DNA of 64,000 nucleotides from assembly GCA_016788565.1 (NCBI GenBank), contig JAEUSP010000069.1:1-64000 (forward strand), given 5' to 3'. The notes below the pieces were generated by a model. It saw only the letters and a list, made by a program, of their open reading frames with translations. It made no database searches and was not told the DNA's origin. Position 1 is the first letter of the stretch, and each line of letters begins with the position of its first letter. The position numbers and the translations under genes are program-made. Of this stretch, positions 15,601 to 23,870 are shown in pieces. The stretch is from Chlorobiota bacterium. Lineage in GTDB: Bacteria; Bacteroidota; Ignavibacteria; OLB7.

Positions 15601-18272
15601 GCTTTGACTACAAGCCATTCAGCGCCGCCAAAGTCATCAATGAAGGCTTCAACTCACCAGTAATAGTGAAGATGGTGGCTGGCGCGCGGATTTATGGCAA
15701 GGTGACAAAGAAAGTTGGTGGCGGGCCGATTGATTCGGCATCGGTATCGCTGATTGGTGTGCCGGGCGTGTCGGCAAAAACCAACGCCGCTGGCGATTAC
15801 GTCCTGCGCAACGTCCCCACCGGGGTGAAGCTGAACGTGAGCGTGAGCAAACCAAAATTCATTTCGGGAAAAACCGAGGTGCTGCCGCTGCAGAAAGGTC
15901 AGCAGAAAAAGAACGTAGATTTTTCCCTGGCCGATTCCCCGATTGACTCCGCCTACGGTTTTGCAATCATCCTGGACACCATCACCGATGCCCAAGCGGG
16001 GAACAAGTACCTGAAAGGGAAGTTCAAAGTGCCGGACAATCTGATGTTCAAAGCGGGAACATCCAACAGCTCGTTCGAGTTCAAGTTCGACAACTTGGAG
16101 GTGGACGGAACCACCATGAAACCGGTTGCCGTTGCCTACTACTTCCCCTACAGCGAAATGCCCATCAGTATCTTCAAGGCGTTGGACGCAAAGCTCTCCG
16201 GCGGCGAAGACTTCCTGAAAGTGGAGTACGACACGGTGCTGAAAACCGGGGCAATCCGTGGGAAGGAGTTGCAGTTGCTGCCGTTCATTCCCAAAATCCT
16301 TCCCGGCTCGCAATGGATTCCGGAGAAATTAAGCGATGGCGCAACCGCTGCCGGTGCTTACTCCAAATCGCTTGGCTTCTGGGGCGACGGCGCGTTCCAC
16401 GGCGGAACGGTCTTCAAGGTGACAAGCAACGAAGTGGAGGTGAATATGTGGGGCTTCAAAGTGGCGGTGGATTACACCAAAACCACATTCGACACCACCG
16501 GCTTCAAGTACGTCGGGTCGCTCACGATTCCGAAGATCAACAAGACGATCAAAATCTCCATGCTCCAATTCAAAAACCACGGCACTGCCGCAGCCATGGA
16601 TTTGCAGTTCGAGCAAGTAAAGCTGGATATGACCACACCGTTCGAGATTGACCTGAAAGCGTTCAAGTTTTCCGACACCTCGTTCATCTGGAACCAGCAA
16701 GGGATCATCGCTGGCGGCTACGTGACGCTGACAAAACTTGGCAACCGGAAATTCCGGTTCGAGAACATGTTCATCAGCAAGGAAGGGAAGTTCATGGGGG
16801 TGCAGGTGAAGATGGATCCGGGAACGCCGCCGCTGAACGTGTTGGGCGCGCAGTTCACCCTTTCCATGCTTGGCTTCGGAACCAACCCTGCCGATACCAC
16901 AAAAAGCGGACCGAACCAGGGGCAGATAAAACCGGAGAACCATTACTTCACCTTCAGCGGCAAGCTGCTGATTCCGCAGCTCAGCAAACCGATTGAGTTC
17001 CAGAACCTGATCTACAACGACACCGGCAGCTTCTACGGGACCATTGCTTTCAACCAATCGGTGAAGTTGATGAACGTGGTGACGTTCGACCTTCAGTCCA
17101 TCGAGTTCGGGTTCGACGCGGCCAAGCAGAAGAAATTCATCTTCGTGAAAGGGGGCGTTGCCTTCAGCATCCCGCTGCTGAGCGTGCAAGCCGGGAACGT
17201 CCGAATCTTTGAAGACAAGACCTTCTCCATTGAGAAAATCGGCTTCGGTTTCAATGCTGGCCCGGTGAAGGTTTCGCTGTCGGCACAATGGAGCGACACC
17301 GCGTTTGGAGGTAGCGGAATGCTGGAGGTCCAGCCGGTGCTTTCGGTGGCGGGTGAGTTCTACTACAAGGACGGCAACAACTGGAAGATCAAAATTGCGG
17401 CGAACATCCCGCCGATACCGATTGGCCCGGTGGCAATCACTGGCGTATCAGGAATGCTGGCGCGGAACAACGGATACTGGGCGTTTGGCTTCGGCGGGTC
17501 GGTGGCAACGGCTGCCGGAAAAGAGTCCATGGAGCTTACGGTCCAGGTGACGGTGGAGACCACACCGAACGGCCCAATCATCCAAGGCGATGCGTGGCTG
17601 AAAACCCTGGGCGTGCAGATTGGCGAAGCCCACATCGTGATTGACATTCCACAAAAACGCTTTGCCGGGTCGGTCCAGTTTGGGCTGAACAAAAGCGGCG
17701 TGAAGGTGACAGCGTTCATTGACTTCGAGGTGAAAGCTGGGGTCTATTGGTTCGTTGGCGGCGGCGCAACCTTCACCTTCCCGATGATCGCCGCGCTGCA
17801 AGTGCAAGCGTTCGTTGGCAAGAACTATCAGGGCTTCAAGCACGAGCTGCCGGTGATGTTCCACCCCGATAACGAAACGCTGAACGGATTCCACATGGAT
17901 GCCAGCATGGTCTATCCAAAAATTGGAAAGGACGGCGATGTCTTCCATCTGGAGTTCGGCTACTACCTGTTCGGCGCAATTGACTGGAACGGCAACTTTG
18001 CCGGCGGTATCAAAGTCTCCGGCAACGCCTCACTGGATTTGTGGGTGGTTGGCTTCACAGCAAATGTGGAATTGCAAGCGGCAATCCAATACAAAAACAG
18101 CCTGCTGAAATTCCACGGCAACGCCAAGTTCAACGCCAAAGCGTGGATCTGGCCCTGCGATGCCAACAGCTCCTGCGACGACCTCTGCAAGTTCTGCCCC
18201 TGCATCACCGCAGTGGTTGACTACGCGGGGAACAAAGGCTGGGAGTTCGATTTCTCGCTGGGTTGCGATTAA
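12609..18272 (+). CDS. Giant secreted protein with CarboxypepD-regulatory-like repeats
   Basis: This 1,887-residue exported protein has a signal peptide ending near AVAQ. Residues ~30-300 form an N-terminal region with Ig-like strands (FHWTPVTP, FVWSVRAYD), resembling TANFOR-type N-termini. A Gly/Ser/Thr-rich linker follows. Several CarboxypepD_reg-like beta-sandwiches come next, each with the pattern G.V.....P...A.V........T...G.Y.L..V (e.g. MVRNATTNAPMSAATVEFRY, IHGTVRDKLANKPVGNAKVE, IYGKVTKKVGGGPIDSASVS). A Gly/Ala/Tyr-rich insertion lies at ~610-690. The last ~750 residues form repeated amphipathic strands rich in GF, FKV and KLG motifs. The extreme C-terminus is Cys-rich (CDANSSCDDLCKFCPC). 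No type IX sorting domain is present at the end. ATG 12609 precedes the signal peptide; the longer frame from 12546 is unlikely. I infer a structural cell-surface protein. Confidence 0.75.
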   Translation: MKDFMNFIARRFGFLIAAMVLAATAAVAQSQLRMTLTIAPKPSPYLSDWSSKKETAILTVINSGQSTVMAKIDAQVSLNGTLKAQTKYASMPIIAIPTGVSTFLADQIIPAGAVSFQGGVDQTAIKTGMLPAGNYQLCVSLLAANSPTNKLVELPVCKAFVLTSYQPPMLQLPTNKAIVNSNVRPTFHWTPVTPTPTGKVRYQVVVFQVMQGQTPAQAFKSNKPILDRDATLPTQMLWPADIPFPAAATQFVWSVRAYDAQNKPIGEPDGYATPFSFTTVKGGGGGSDTTHGPITQQGNPTDTVRGKGWPSSGHQGGGTTAGGGPLPNFQDPYEGQPKKDLPFSGMVRNATTNAPMSAATVEFRYVKQTIFGYQPYGSTFSTVTDPNGKFRFIAVKAPTFFMLTIKKNGFKTVTQIGAQYKIESAINDYLVLLQPRTMAMIGLAEDLLTKKNIRNAVVELWRRPIGWCSACPAGQQGGPQSLIPTLVASTKTMDFGGSDTAAQGGVVTALSMRFWGNSLYMLNNGTFVLENIPWWDNYFIKIKHPRYQTEEIYHVAPTVNDTINLGIVKVKAKRGTIKVTVLDKIPNKGLVGATVRVFPDVAANPPANVAAPNGQANSGGGYNASAGNLPMQGQYAAYAQTVANGGAYVPAGGMVGPQGAQSGGYGGAAVGGWIDASAGWGVPGGTGGVQLAPEKMPDIPAIATGITDASGKVTLTNILVNDPDQPTDRYSIWVRTTGYTDAWKPVRLTVNGETKEVTIKQDSAKGFIHGTVRDKLANKPVGNAKVELVKKVNNKDTTVMTISTNPDGTYTLYPVKLGTYQKIKFSAAGYAPQEKPGPIQISNGTDVTASAELTRDKGKIHVTVFAINGADTINAHGAFIRSDSVSSISAVTSITGTLIENVPTGAVNVVASYPMYLDQSTVVNVAKDQTKTVKIYLKKPNGEVNITVKDSLTGNFLTNATVSIGGKTEKTNAAGLAIFKGLALGQLNFSVMADTTGGFDYKPFSAAKVINEGFNSPVIVKMVAGARIYGKVTKKVGGGPIDSASVSLIGVPGVSAKTNAAGDYVLRNVPTGVKLNVSVSKPKFISGKTEVLPLQKGQQKKNVDFSLADSPIDSAYGFAIILDTITDAQAGNKYLKGKFKVPDNLMFKAGTSNSSFEFKFDNLEVDGTTMKPVAVAYYFPYSEMPISIFKALDAKLSGGEDFLKVEYDTVLKTGAIRGKELQLLPFIPKILPGSQWIPEKLSDGATAAGAYSKSLGFWGDGAFHGGTVFKVTSNEVEVNMWGFKVAVDYTKTTFDTTGFKYVGSLTIPKINKTIKISMLQFKNHGTAAAMDLQFEQVKLDMTTPFEIDLKAFKFSDTSFIWNQQGIIAGGYVTLTKLGNRKFRFENMFISKEGKFMGVQVKMDPGTPPLNVLGAQFTLSMLGFGTNPADTTKSGPNQGQIKPENHYFTFSGKLLIPQLSKPIEFQNLIYNDTGSFYGTIAFNQSVKLMNVVTFDLQSIEFGFDAAKQKKFIFVKGGVAFSIPLLSVQAGNVRIFEDKTFSIEKIGFGFNAGPVKVSLSAQWSDTAFGGSGMLEVQPVLSVAGEFYYKDGNNWKIKIAANIPPIPIGPVAITGVSGMLARNNGYWAFGFGGSVATAAGKESMELTVQVTVETTPNGPIIQGDAWLKTLGVQIGEAHIVIDIPQKRFAGSVQFGLNKSGVKVTAFIDFEVKAGVYWFVGGGATFTFPMIAALQVQAFVGKNYQGFKHELPVMFHPDNETLNGFHMDASMVYPKIGKDGDVFHLEFGYYLFGAIDWNGNFAGGIKVSGNASLDLWVVGFTANVELQAAIQYKNSLLKFHGNAKFNAKAWIWPCDANSSCDDLCKFCPCITAVVDYAGNKGWEFDFSLGCD

Positions 18273-18294
18273 CACAACTGATCCATCCACACAC

Positions 18295-18330
18295 AACGCC
18301 CGCAGCATCGCCACCGATGTTGCGGGCGTT
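18295..18330 (+). terminator. Terminator-like hairpin after the giant gene
   Basis: AACGCCCGCAGCATC (18295-18309) pairs with GATGTTGCGGGCGTT (18316-18330) over a 6-nt loop, 22 bp after the stop codon; there is one G-T pair and no T-run. Confidence 0.75.
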
Positions 18331-18337
18331 GGTGTGA

Positions 18338-18407
18338 AATGTCGAATGTCGAATGTCGAATGTCGAATGTCGAATGTCGAATGTCGAATGTCGAATGTCG
18401 AATGTTG
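18338..18407. repeat. Heptamer array AATGTCG x10
   Basis: Nine perfect AATGTCG units (18338-18400) plus AATGTTG follow the terminator hairpin directly. The unit differs from the CGGNNNT and CTGACNN arrays elsewhere, but the 7-nt period is the same. Confidence 0.95.
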
Positions 18408-18440
18408 AATAGAAGAAAGGGGGTGGAGTTTTTACCGAAC

Positions 18441-18493
18441 CCAGCCCTCCGCTCATGCTGAGCCCCGTCGAAGTATGAGCGGAGCCACCGAAC
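18441..18493. repeat. Dispersed inverted-repeat element (CTCATGCTGAG/CTTCGAC type), copy 1
   Basis: A 53-bp block with the partial palindrome GCTCATGCTGAG...GAAGTATGAGC, ending CCACCGAAC. It is nearly identical to 18760-18812 and present inverted at 27413-27462. The core is a type of repeat I recognise from many unrelated bacterial genomes. Confidence 0.85.
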
Positions 18494-18759
18494 CCCGAAG
18501 CCACTAAAGCCCCGAATGGGGCGACAGCCAGCATAGCCCAATGGCGTAATTGGGGATCGTGACAGCATTTCGGTTGCATAGCCCCGTAGTGGGCGGAAGA
18601 ATGGCTGGTGCGGATGAACTCTGTCGCCCCATCCGGGGCTGTGGGTTGGTGGTGTGCGCAATGTTCCCAGGGCTTACGCCGCTGGGCTATGTGACTACCG
18701 CCCCATTCGGGGCTAAGAATGGGAACCCTCCTATCGTCCAACCCGCCACCATTGCAAAT

Positions 18760-18812
18760 CCAGCCCTCCGCTCATGCTGAGCCCCGTCGAAGTATGAGCC
18801 GAGCCACCGAAC
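18760..18812. repeat. Dispersed inverted-repeat element, copy 2
   Basis: This matches 18441-18493 base for base except for one change in the GAGC(G/C)GAGCC segment. Both copies share the preceding CCAGCCCTCC. Confidence 0.85.
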
Positions 18813-19027
18813 GGCGAGGCTCTCTTCTTCGCCATCGCCCCGACGGGTCGGGGTCTTTGACAAGGAGCGATTAGCGACGTGGCACCGCGAAGCAGCGGCG
18901 AAGCCCATCTCGCGGCCAGCAGTGTGTCCGATGACTTCCCAGGAACCCGCGAGATCGCTTCGTCGAAGACTCCTCGCGATGACAGAGGGATGCGCGGAGC
19001 AATGACGGGGTGTGAGTTCGGAAAAAT

Positions 19028-19104
19028 TTTCCCGCCCCCCGATTCCCGCCCCCCGATTCCCGATCCCCGACTCCCGATCCCCGACTCCCGATCCCCGACT
19101 CCCG
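19028..19104. repeat. Heptamer array (reverse-strand CGGNNNT type), 11 units
   Basis: Units ATTCCCG, CCCCCCG, ATCCCCG and ACTCCCG alternate in strict 7-nt register. On the minus strand they read CGGGAAT, CGGGGAT and CGGGAGT, the same unit family as the arrays at 4004 and 26281. Confidence 0.9.
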
Positions 19105-19207
19105 CCTTCTGTAGTCCCTTCCCCCCCATTCTGTAATTACTGCGGAATAGATTGGTAGCAGTTCAATCAGCACATATCACAATCCATGAACTTCCGTTCA
19201 TCGAGCT

Positions 19208-21238
19208 ATGAATTTCAACACCGCAATCCGCATATCTGTTCTGCTGCTGCTTGCCGCATGGCTGGCACCAGCAGCCAACGCCCAGGATGAGCCACGGGCA
19301 AAAGCGTTCTCCTCACCCGATGGGAACGTCATCTTGTTCGGTGAGTCCCGGCTCTATCACCCCGGCGCGCCCGTCGGCGGGAAAGGCTGGATAGGATTCA
19401 ACATCTACCGCCGTGCCGAAGGGGAATCCGATTTCCGAAAAATCAACCCAACACCAGTAAGCCGCGCCGCCACCCTTGCCGATGCCGAACGCGAACATGG
19501 CCACGTCCTGGACTTGATCACCCTGGCTCTTGATAAAAAATCGCGCGACGAAGCCTGGAAAATGTTCCAAGCAAACAGCCAGCAGGCAATCAAACTCTCC
19601 ATCTTCAATCTAGAGTTGCAGGAAGTCCTGGGGATGCTCTACCGCGACCGCGACGTTGAAGCCGGGAAGCGTTATGAGTACTCCATCACCTTCGTCAACA
19701 AGGCCGGCGATGAATCCAGACGAGCCGGACCGATTGCCGTTGCCTACGGAACACCTGCTTCGGCAGGCTTGGGGCCGGTTAACGTGAAGGCGTTGGAACA
19801 GCAGGGGAAAATTGAGGTAACGTGGGAGCAGAACCCAGCCGATGTTGGCGCGTTCACCTATCGGGTTTATCGTGCGGTGGATTCCGCAAGCCACTACGCC
19901 AAGCTGAACCACCGCGACCTTCTGATGATTGCCCCAGAAGACAAACCCGGGCAAGGCGCGTTCACCGACACCGGCTTGATTGACGACCACACCTACTGGT
20001 ACGCCGTGGCCTCGGTGGATTTTGTTGGCAACGAAAGCCGCCGCGTGATCATCAAGGCAACACCCAGCGATAAGGTCCCGCCACCAACGCCAGGGCCAAT
20101 CGTTGCGCAACCATCCGGGCTTGGAATTTTGGTGACGTGGACGCCCCCGGTTGCCGATGACCTTGCCAGCTACGACATCTACCGCAGCACCAACTCCGAT
20201 TCGCTCTTCCAGAAAATCAACGACGACGCAGTTCCGGCAACCGACACCATGTACGAGGACCGGAAGGCAATGCCGAACATGCAGTACTTCTACCGCATGG
20301 TCTCGATTGACCGCGCCGGAAACAGTTCCGAACAGAGCGCGCACGCCATTGGCTACTACCGCAATTTCCGCCCGCCGTTGCCGCCGCAGTACGTGGCCGC
20401 AACCGGAAACCAGCAAGGGGTGCGGATTGAGTGGGAACCGAACGACGAGCCGGACCTGCAAGGATACTTCGTCTATCGCTCCGAAAGCCTGAACGGTGAG
20501 CTGACCCAAGTCTCGCAGCTTCTCAGCAAGGACACCAATTTCTATCAGGATAGCGACTCACACCTTTCCTCAAGGGCAACCTACTGGTATTTGGTGCAGG
20601 CCATCAACTACTCTGGATTTGTCAGCCGCTACTCCGTCCCAACCGCAGCGCGCCCCGAGATTCAGGAGCTTCCGCTGGCCCCGCTGACGTTCCGTGGTTG
20701 GTCCGAGACGTATGGCAACCGGTTGTTCTGGGGGGAATCCAACGACAACATCGCCAACGACATCATCATTGAGCGCGCCCCGGCAGCAACCGAGAAATGG
20801 GAGCGTGTGGCGGTTCTTCCGGTTGAGACCGGGACGTTCACCGACACCACCGCCGAGGGAGATGTGGAGTATCTGTACCGAATTCGCGCGCTCAGCGATT
20901 ACGGAGTTGAGGGGATGGCAACGCAGAATATATCCATGACCCGCTACCTGCGTCCGCTGCCGCCGCCCGGCAGCCTGATGGCAACCAAAGCCGATGATGG
21001 AGCAAGGTTAGAATGGGATCCTGCGTTGGATGAGCGGGTAAGCGGTTACGTGATCTACCGCAAAACAGGGAAGGAGAAGGCCGAGCGGATTTCCGAAACG
21101 GCGTTGCCAGCCGGAATCAGAACATTCAACGACCAGACGATTGAGCGGGGGAAGATTTACTTCTACTCGGTAGCCGCGATTGACCGCAACGGACGCGAAA
21201 GCCTTGACCGCGCAGAGTTGATGTACGAACTCCCGTAA
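19208..21238 (+). CDS. Secreted multi-FN3-domain protein
   Basis: This 676-residue exported protein (signal peptide ending ANAQ) carries about five fibronectin type III repeats. Each has the W..p....V..Y.IYR......F..I pattern, e.g. GKIEVTWEQNPADVGAFTYR, GILVTWTPPVADDLASYDIY, GVRIEWEPNDEPDLQGYFVY and GARLEWDPALDERVSGYVIY, followed by the YWY.V.A.D..G.ES motif. The first ~150 residues before the repeats also contain GFNIYRRAEGESDF. It ends in the last FN3 with no sorting domain. It is a likely periplasmic or surface partner of the giant protein upstream. A strong hairpin follows. Confidence 0.8.
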   Translation: MNFNTAIRISVLLLLAAWLAPAANAQDEPRAKAFSSPDGNVILFGESRLYHPGAPVGGKGWIGFNIYRRAEGESDFRKINPTPVSRAATLADAEREHGHVLDLITLALDKKSRDEAWKMFQANSQQAIKLSIFNLELQEVLGMLYRDRDVEAGKRYEYSITFVNKAGDESRRAGPIAVAYGTPASAGLGPVNVKALEQQGKIEVTWEQNPADVGAFTYRVYRAVDSASHYAKLNHRDLLMIAPEDKPGQGAFTDTGLIDDHTYWYAVASVDFVGNESRRVIIKATPSDKVPPPTPGPIVAQPSGLGILVTWTPPVADDLASYDIYRSTNSDSLFQKINDDAVPATDTMYEDRKAMPNMQYFYRMVSIDRAGNSSEQSAHAIGYYRNFRPPLPPQYVAATGNQQGVRIEWEPNDEPDLQGYFVYRSESLNGELTQVSQLLSKDTNFYQDSDSHLSSRATYWYLVQAINYSGFVSRYSVPTAARPEIQELPLAPLTFRGWSETYGNRLFWGESNDNIANDIIIERAPAATEKWERVAVLPVETGTFTDTTAEGDVEYLYRIRALSDYGVEGMATQNISMTRYLRPLPPPGSLMATKADDGARLEWDPALDERVSGYVIYRKTGKEKAERISETALPAGIRTFNDQTIERGKIYFYSVAAIDRNGRESLDRAELMYELP

Positions 21239-21256
21239 AGCACCGCACAACGGATA

Positions 21257-21284
21257 ATTGTCAATTATCCATTGTCCATTGTCA
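21257..21284. repeat. Short heptamer array (ATTGTCA type)
   Basis: The four units ATTGTCA, ATTATCC, ATTGTCC and ATTGTCA are in 7-nt register just after the FN3 gene. Confidence 0.75.
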
Positions 21285-21296
21285 ACTACCAATGGC

Positions 21297-21341
21297 CCTG
21301 CACAGCCCTTCCGAAGCCGAGTGGTTTCGGAGGGGCTGTGC
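21297..21341. terminator. Long hairpin between convergent genes
   Basis: GCACAGCCCTTCCGAA pairs with TTTCGGAGGGGCTGTGC around a short spacer. It lies between the convergent FN3 gene and GNAT gene. A bidirectional terminator is the likely role, although there is no T-run. Confidence 0.7.
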
Positions 21342-21358
21342 GCTTATCTCTGCACCGG

Positions 21359-21838
21359 TCAATGTGGGTTGAGTTGTTTCCGAAACACCGCCAGAGGATG
21401 CCCTTGGTGCTCTATCTGTTCAAGAAGCTCCCAGCCGTTCCGCTGCAACAGCGATTGGCTGGTGGCCGTGCCACAGTAGATGAAACCAAACCCTAACCGC
21501 TCGGCTTCCTGCTCCAACGCACGCAGCAGTTGCGCCCCAACTCCGCCCCCTCGTTTGGATGCTTTCACCAACCCAGCCGCTGCCCAGGGGGAAAGATGAC
21601 GGTGGGAAGCGATGGACTCCGATTTCAATGCCGCCACACCGCAAAGCTCACCCTGGTGAAAGGCCACGATCCCAACCGGTAAGCGGTCTGTTCTGGCAAA
21701 TGCAGCAAGGTCGGCTTGGGCGTTTCCTGGGCCACCCTTCCCGTAGTATTCCGGCCATTCTATTTCGAACCATTCGCGCAACTCCGAAAGAACCTCTGGG
21801 TGGTTGGCAAGCGGAGCGATGTGGAGATTTTGGATCAT
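21359..21838 (-). CDS. GNAT-family N-acetyltransferase
   Basis: This 159-residue protein has a GNAT layout: an N-terminal helix region, the beta-strand pair GIVAFHQGELCGVAALKSE, LSPWAAAGLVKASKRGGGVG with the acetyl-CoA pyrophosphate loop (R..G.G..L), ALEQEAERLGFGFIYCGTAT, and ending NGWELLEQI. It transfers an acetyl group from acetyl-CoA to an unknown amine. ATG 21838 is chosen; the upstream alternative at 21865 adds nine unconserved residues. The stop of the PhnD-PhnC fusion gene lies 42 bp upstream on the same strand, so the two genes may be cotranscribed. Confidence 0.8.
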   Translation of the reverse strand: MIQNLHIAPLANHPEVLSELREWFEIEWPEYYGKGGPGNAQADLAAFARTDRLPVGIVAFHQGELCGVAALKSESIASHRHLSPWAAAGLVKASKRGGGVGAQLLRALEQEAERLGFGFIYCGTATSQSLLQRNGWELLEQIEHQGHPLAVFRKQLNPH

Positions 21839-21879
21839 TATAGACCTACGGAACGGGCTTGGCAATGGGCCGGGTGAGC

Positions 21880-23778
21880 TTACAATCGGTGCAATTCTTC
21901 GTTTTCCATCCGGTAAATCGCCTCGATGATTTCTGGCGTTAGCTCATCCGGCTTGCCGTCGAATGCGACCTCACCTTTGCGGAAGGCGATGATCCGGTCG
22001 GCATAGCGGCGGGCAAGCTCCAGCACGTGAAGGTTCACAATCACCGTGATAGATTCTTGGCGGTTGAACCGCTGCAAAATCTGCAACACCACCTCGCTCA
22101 GTTTCGGGTCCAGCGAAGCCATTGGCTCGTCGGCAAGGATCACGTTTGGTTGCTGGGCCAATGCGCGGGCAATGGCCACACGCTGCTGCTGCCCGCCGCT
22201 TAATCGGTCGGCGCGGTTGTTCAGTTTGTCGGCCAGACCCACCTGGGTCAGATACCGCACCGCAAGCTGGCGATCTTGGCGTGAGTAACGGCCAATCATG
22301 GAGTTGAACCAGCCGGTGCGGCTAAGCCGTCCGGTCAGAACGTTTTGCAGCACGGTGATGGTTTTCACCAAGTTGAATTGCTGGAACACAAACCCCACTT
22401 GCCGCCGGACCTCAACAATCTGTGCACCAGCCGCGTGGGTGATATCCTTCCCGTTAAACAGCAGCGTCCCGGCCGATGGCTCGTTCATCCGATTTAAGCA
22501 GCGGAGGAAGGTAGATTTCCCCGCCCCGGATAGCCCAATCACCGCAATAAATTCCCCGCGATTGATCTCCAGATTCACCCCGCGCATCGCCGTGAACTCA
22601 CCCCCCTTGCTGTCGCGATAGACCACCGAAAGATTCTGGAGCAGATACTGGGCGGTGCTGCTGTTGGCTGGCGCGGCAGCCCCGGCTGAAGTTTCCCGCA
22701 CTAATGCGCGGCGGTTGCGGCGTTCGCGTAGGGTTAGCCAGGTTAGGGCAATCACGCCAGCCACCAAGCCAATCGCCAGCACGATGTAGGAGATCATCGC
22801 ATTCTTGGCACGTTCCTGCTGGCGTTGGTTGGCTTTGGCAGCCGAGGCACTATCAGTTGGCGCGCCCTCCCCCGACCTCACTTTTCCGGTGATGTCCAAG
22901 TTCATCAGTTCGGCGGCGCGGCGCACGGGGTCGTAGTCGGCACTGGTGGCGGGGATCATGGCATCAACGTGGTACATCTGCTGCATCAAGGCTTTCCCTG
23001 CCGAATCAGCAGTAAGGCTTTGCACAGCCGCCGTGACCTTCCGAACAAGCTGCGGGTAGGCATCCAGCATGAATTGCGAGGTGGCCATGTTATCCCCGGG
23101 AATGGGGGGTGAAAAAAATATTGGCCGCACCTTCCGGTTGTAGGCTCCATCGCCAAGCTGAGTCCACGATCCACTTTCCCCCAACGTGTCGTTGCAGTAG
23201 GTGGCCCCGGCCGCAATCGTCCCGTTGATGACCGAGAGCACCACCTTATCGTGCCCCCCGGCAAACGTCTGCTTCCCGAAGTAGGTGTCGGGGTCAATCC
23301 CCAGCGATTTCAGCGCGGCCTTTGGATAGATATGGCCGCTGGTGGAGGTGGGGTCCACCCACGCAATCTCCTTCCCTTTCAAATCGGCCAACGTCCGGTA
23401 GCTGCTGTCGGCGTTCACGATGATGCAGCCGTAGTAGTAGGGGCGACCGCGCCGCTCGGCTTTTAGCAGCACGCGGGCATCGGCAATTTTTTCGGCGAAG
23501 ATGTAGGTGAGCGGGGCAAAGAAGGCGAAGTCAATCGTGCGCCCGCGCAAGGCTTCCACCAGGCCGCTGTAGTCGTGGGCCACAAACATCTTCACCGGGA
23601 TTCCTGCACGCTGGCCAATCATCTGCGCCAGGAGGTCAGCATTCTTCTGCACGTTCTCGGCCCGCTCGGATGGGTTCAGCCCAATCACAATTTCCCGCTT
23701 CGGTTCCGGCGGCTGTGCGCCGGCGGTCCCCAGCGTTAGAATCAGGAGGAAGAATGCTTTCAGAAATCGTTGCAGCAT
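21880..23778 (-). CDS. Fused phosphonate-type binding protein - TM helix - ABC ATPase (PhnD-PhnC)
   Basis: This 632-residue protein joins two subunits that are normally separate. Residues 1-21 are a signal or anchor helix. Residues ~29-305 are a PhnD-type solute-binding domain (REIVIGLNPSE, TIDFAFFAPLTYIFAEK, ADLKGKEIAWVDPTSTSGHI). Residues ~328-350 are one membrane helix (ISYIVLAIGLVAGVIALTWL). Residues ~376-632 are a PhnC-type ATPase with Walker A GLSGAGKST (~415), Q-loop VFQQFNLV, signature LSGGQQQR (~526) and Walker B VILADEP. The topology is consistent: binding domain outside, ATPase inside. No PhnE permease gene lies near it. The substrate could be phosphonate, phosphite or another oxyanion. 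Confidence 0.85.
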   Translation of the reverse strand: MLQRFLKAFFLLILTLGTAGAQPPEPKREIVIGLNPSERAENVQKNADLLAQMIGQRAGIPVKMFVAHDYSGLVEALRGRTIDFAFFAPLTYIFAEKIADARVLLKAERRGRPYYYGCIIVNADSSYRTLADLKGKEIAWVDPTSTSGHIYPKAALKSLGIDPDTYFGKQTFAGGHDKVVLSVINGTIAAGATYCNDTLGESGSWTQLGDGAYNRKVRPIFFSPPIPGDNMATSQFMLDAYPQLVRKVTAAVQSLTADSAGKALMQQMYHVDAMIPATSADYDPVRRAAELMNLDITGKVRSGEGAPTDSASAAKANQRQQERAKNAMISYIVLAIGLVAGVIALTWLTLRERRNRRALVRETSAGAAAPANSSTAQYLLQNLSVVYRDSKGGEFTAMRGVNLEINRGEFIAVIGLSGAGKSTFLRCLNRMNEPSAGTLLFNGKDITHAAGAQIVEVRRQVGFVFQQFNLVKTITVLQNVLTGRLSRTGWFNSMIGRYSRQDRQLAVRYLTQVGLADKLNNRADRLSGGQQQRVAIARALAQQPNVILADEPMASLDPKLSEVVLQILQRFNRQESITVIVNLHVLELARRYADRIIAFRKGEVAFDGKPDELTPEIIEAIYRMENEELHRL

Positions 23779-23870
23779 TGCAGAACGGACGGTTGTGAAT
23801 TGCGTTGTGGAAAAAAATGAGATTGCGTGCGCTTCCGCGTACAGAACGTGAGCGAACGACGATACTCCAA

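Larger units (their letters stand above)
18273..19207. other. Repeat-rich intergenic region without genes
   Basis: This 935-bp gap holds a terminator, a heptamer array (18338-18407) and two copies of a ~53-bp inverted-repeat element (18441, 18760). It also holds GGGGCGACAG/CGCCCCAT..GGGGCT stem-forming motifs at ~18509-18528, 18622-18645 and 18697-18715, a TCGCTTCGTCGAAGACTCC...CGCGATGAC motif (18952-18985) and a reverse heptamer array (19028-19104). Reading frames in it are translations of these repeats. Confidence 0.85.

Noticed and set aside
16329-17288. Minus-strand open frame of 319 codons in the giant gene
   Set aside because: The antisense frame is open because of high G+C; it has no family motifs, and the plus strand is clearly coding.
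18205-18741. Minus-strand frames in 18205-18741 with HSTFDIR repeats
   Set aside because: They are translations of the AATGTCG heptamer array and REP-like motifs.
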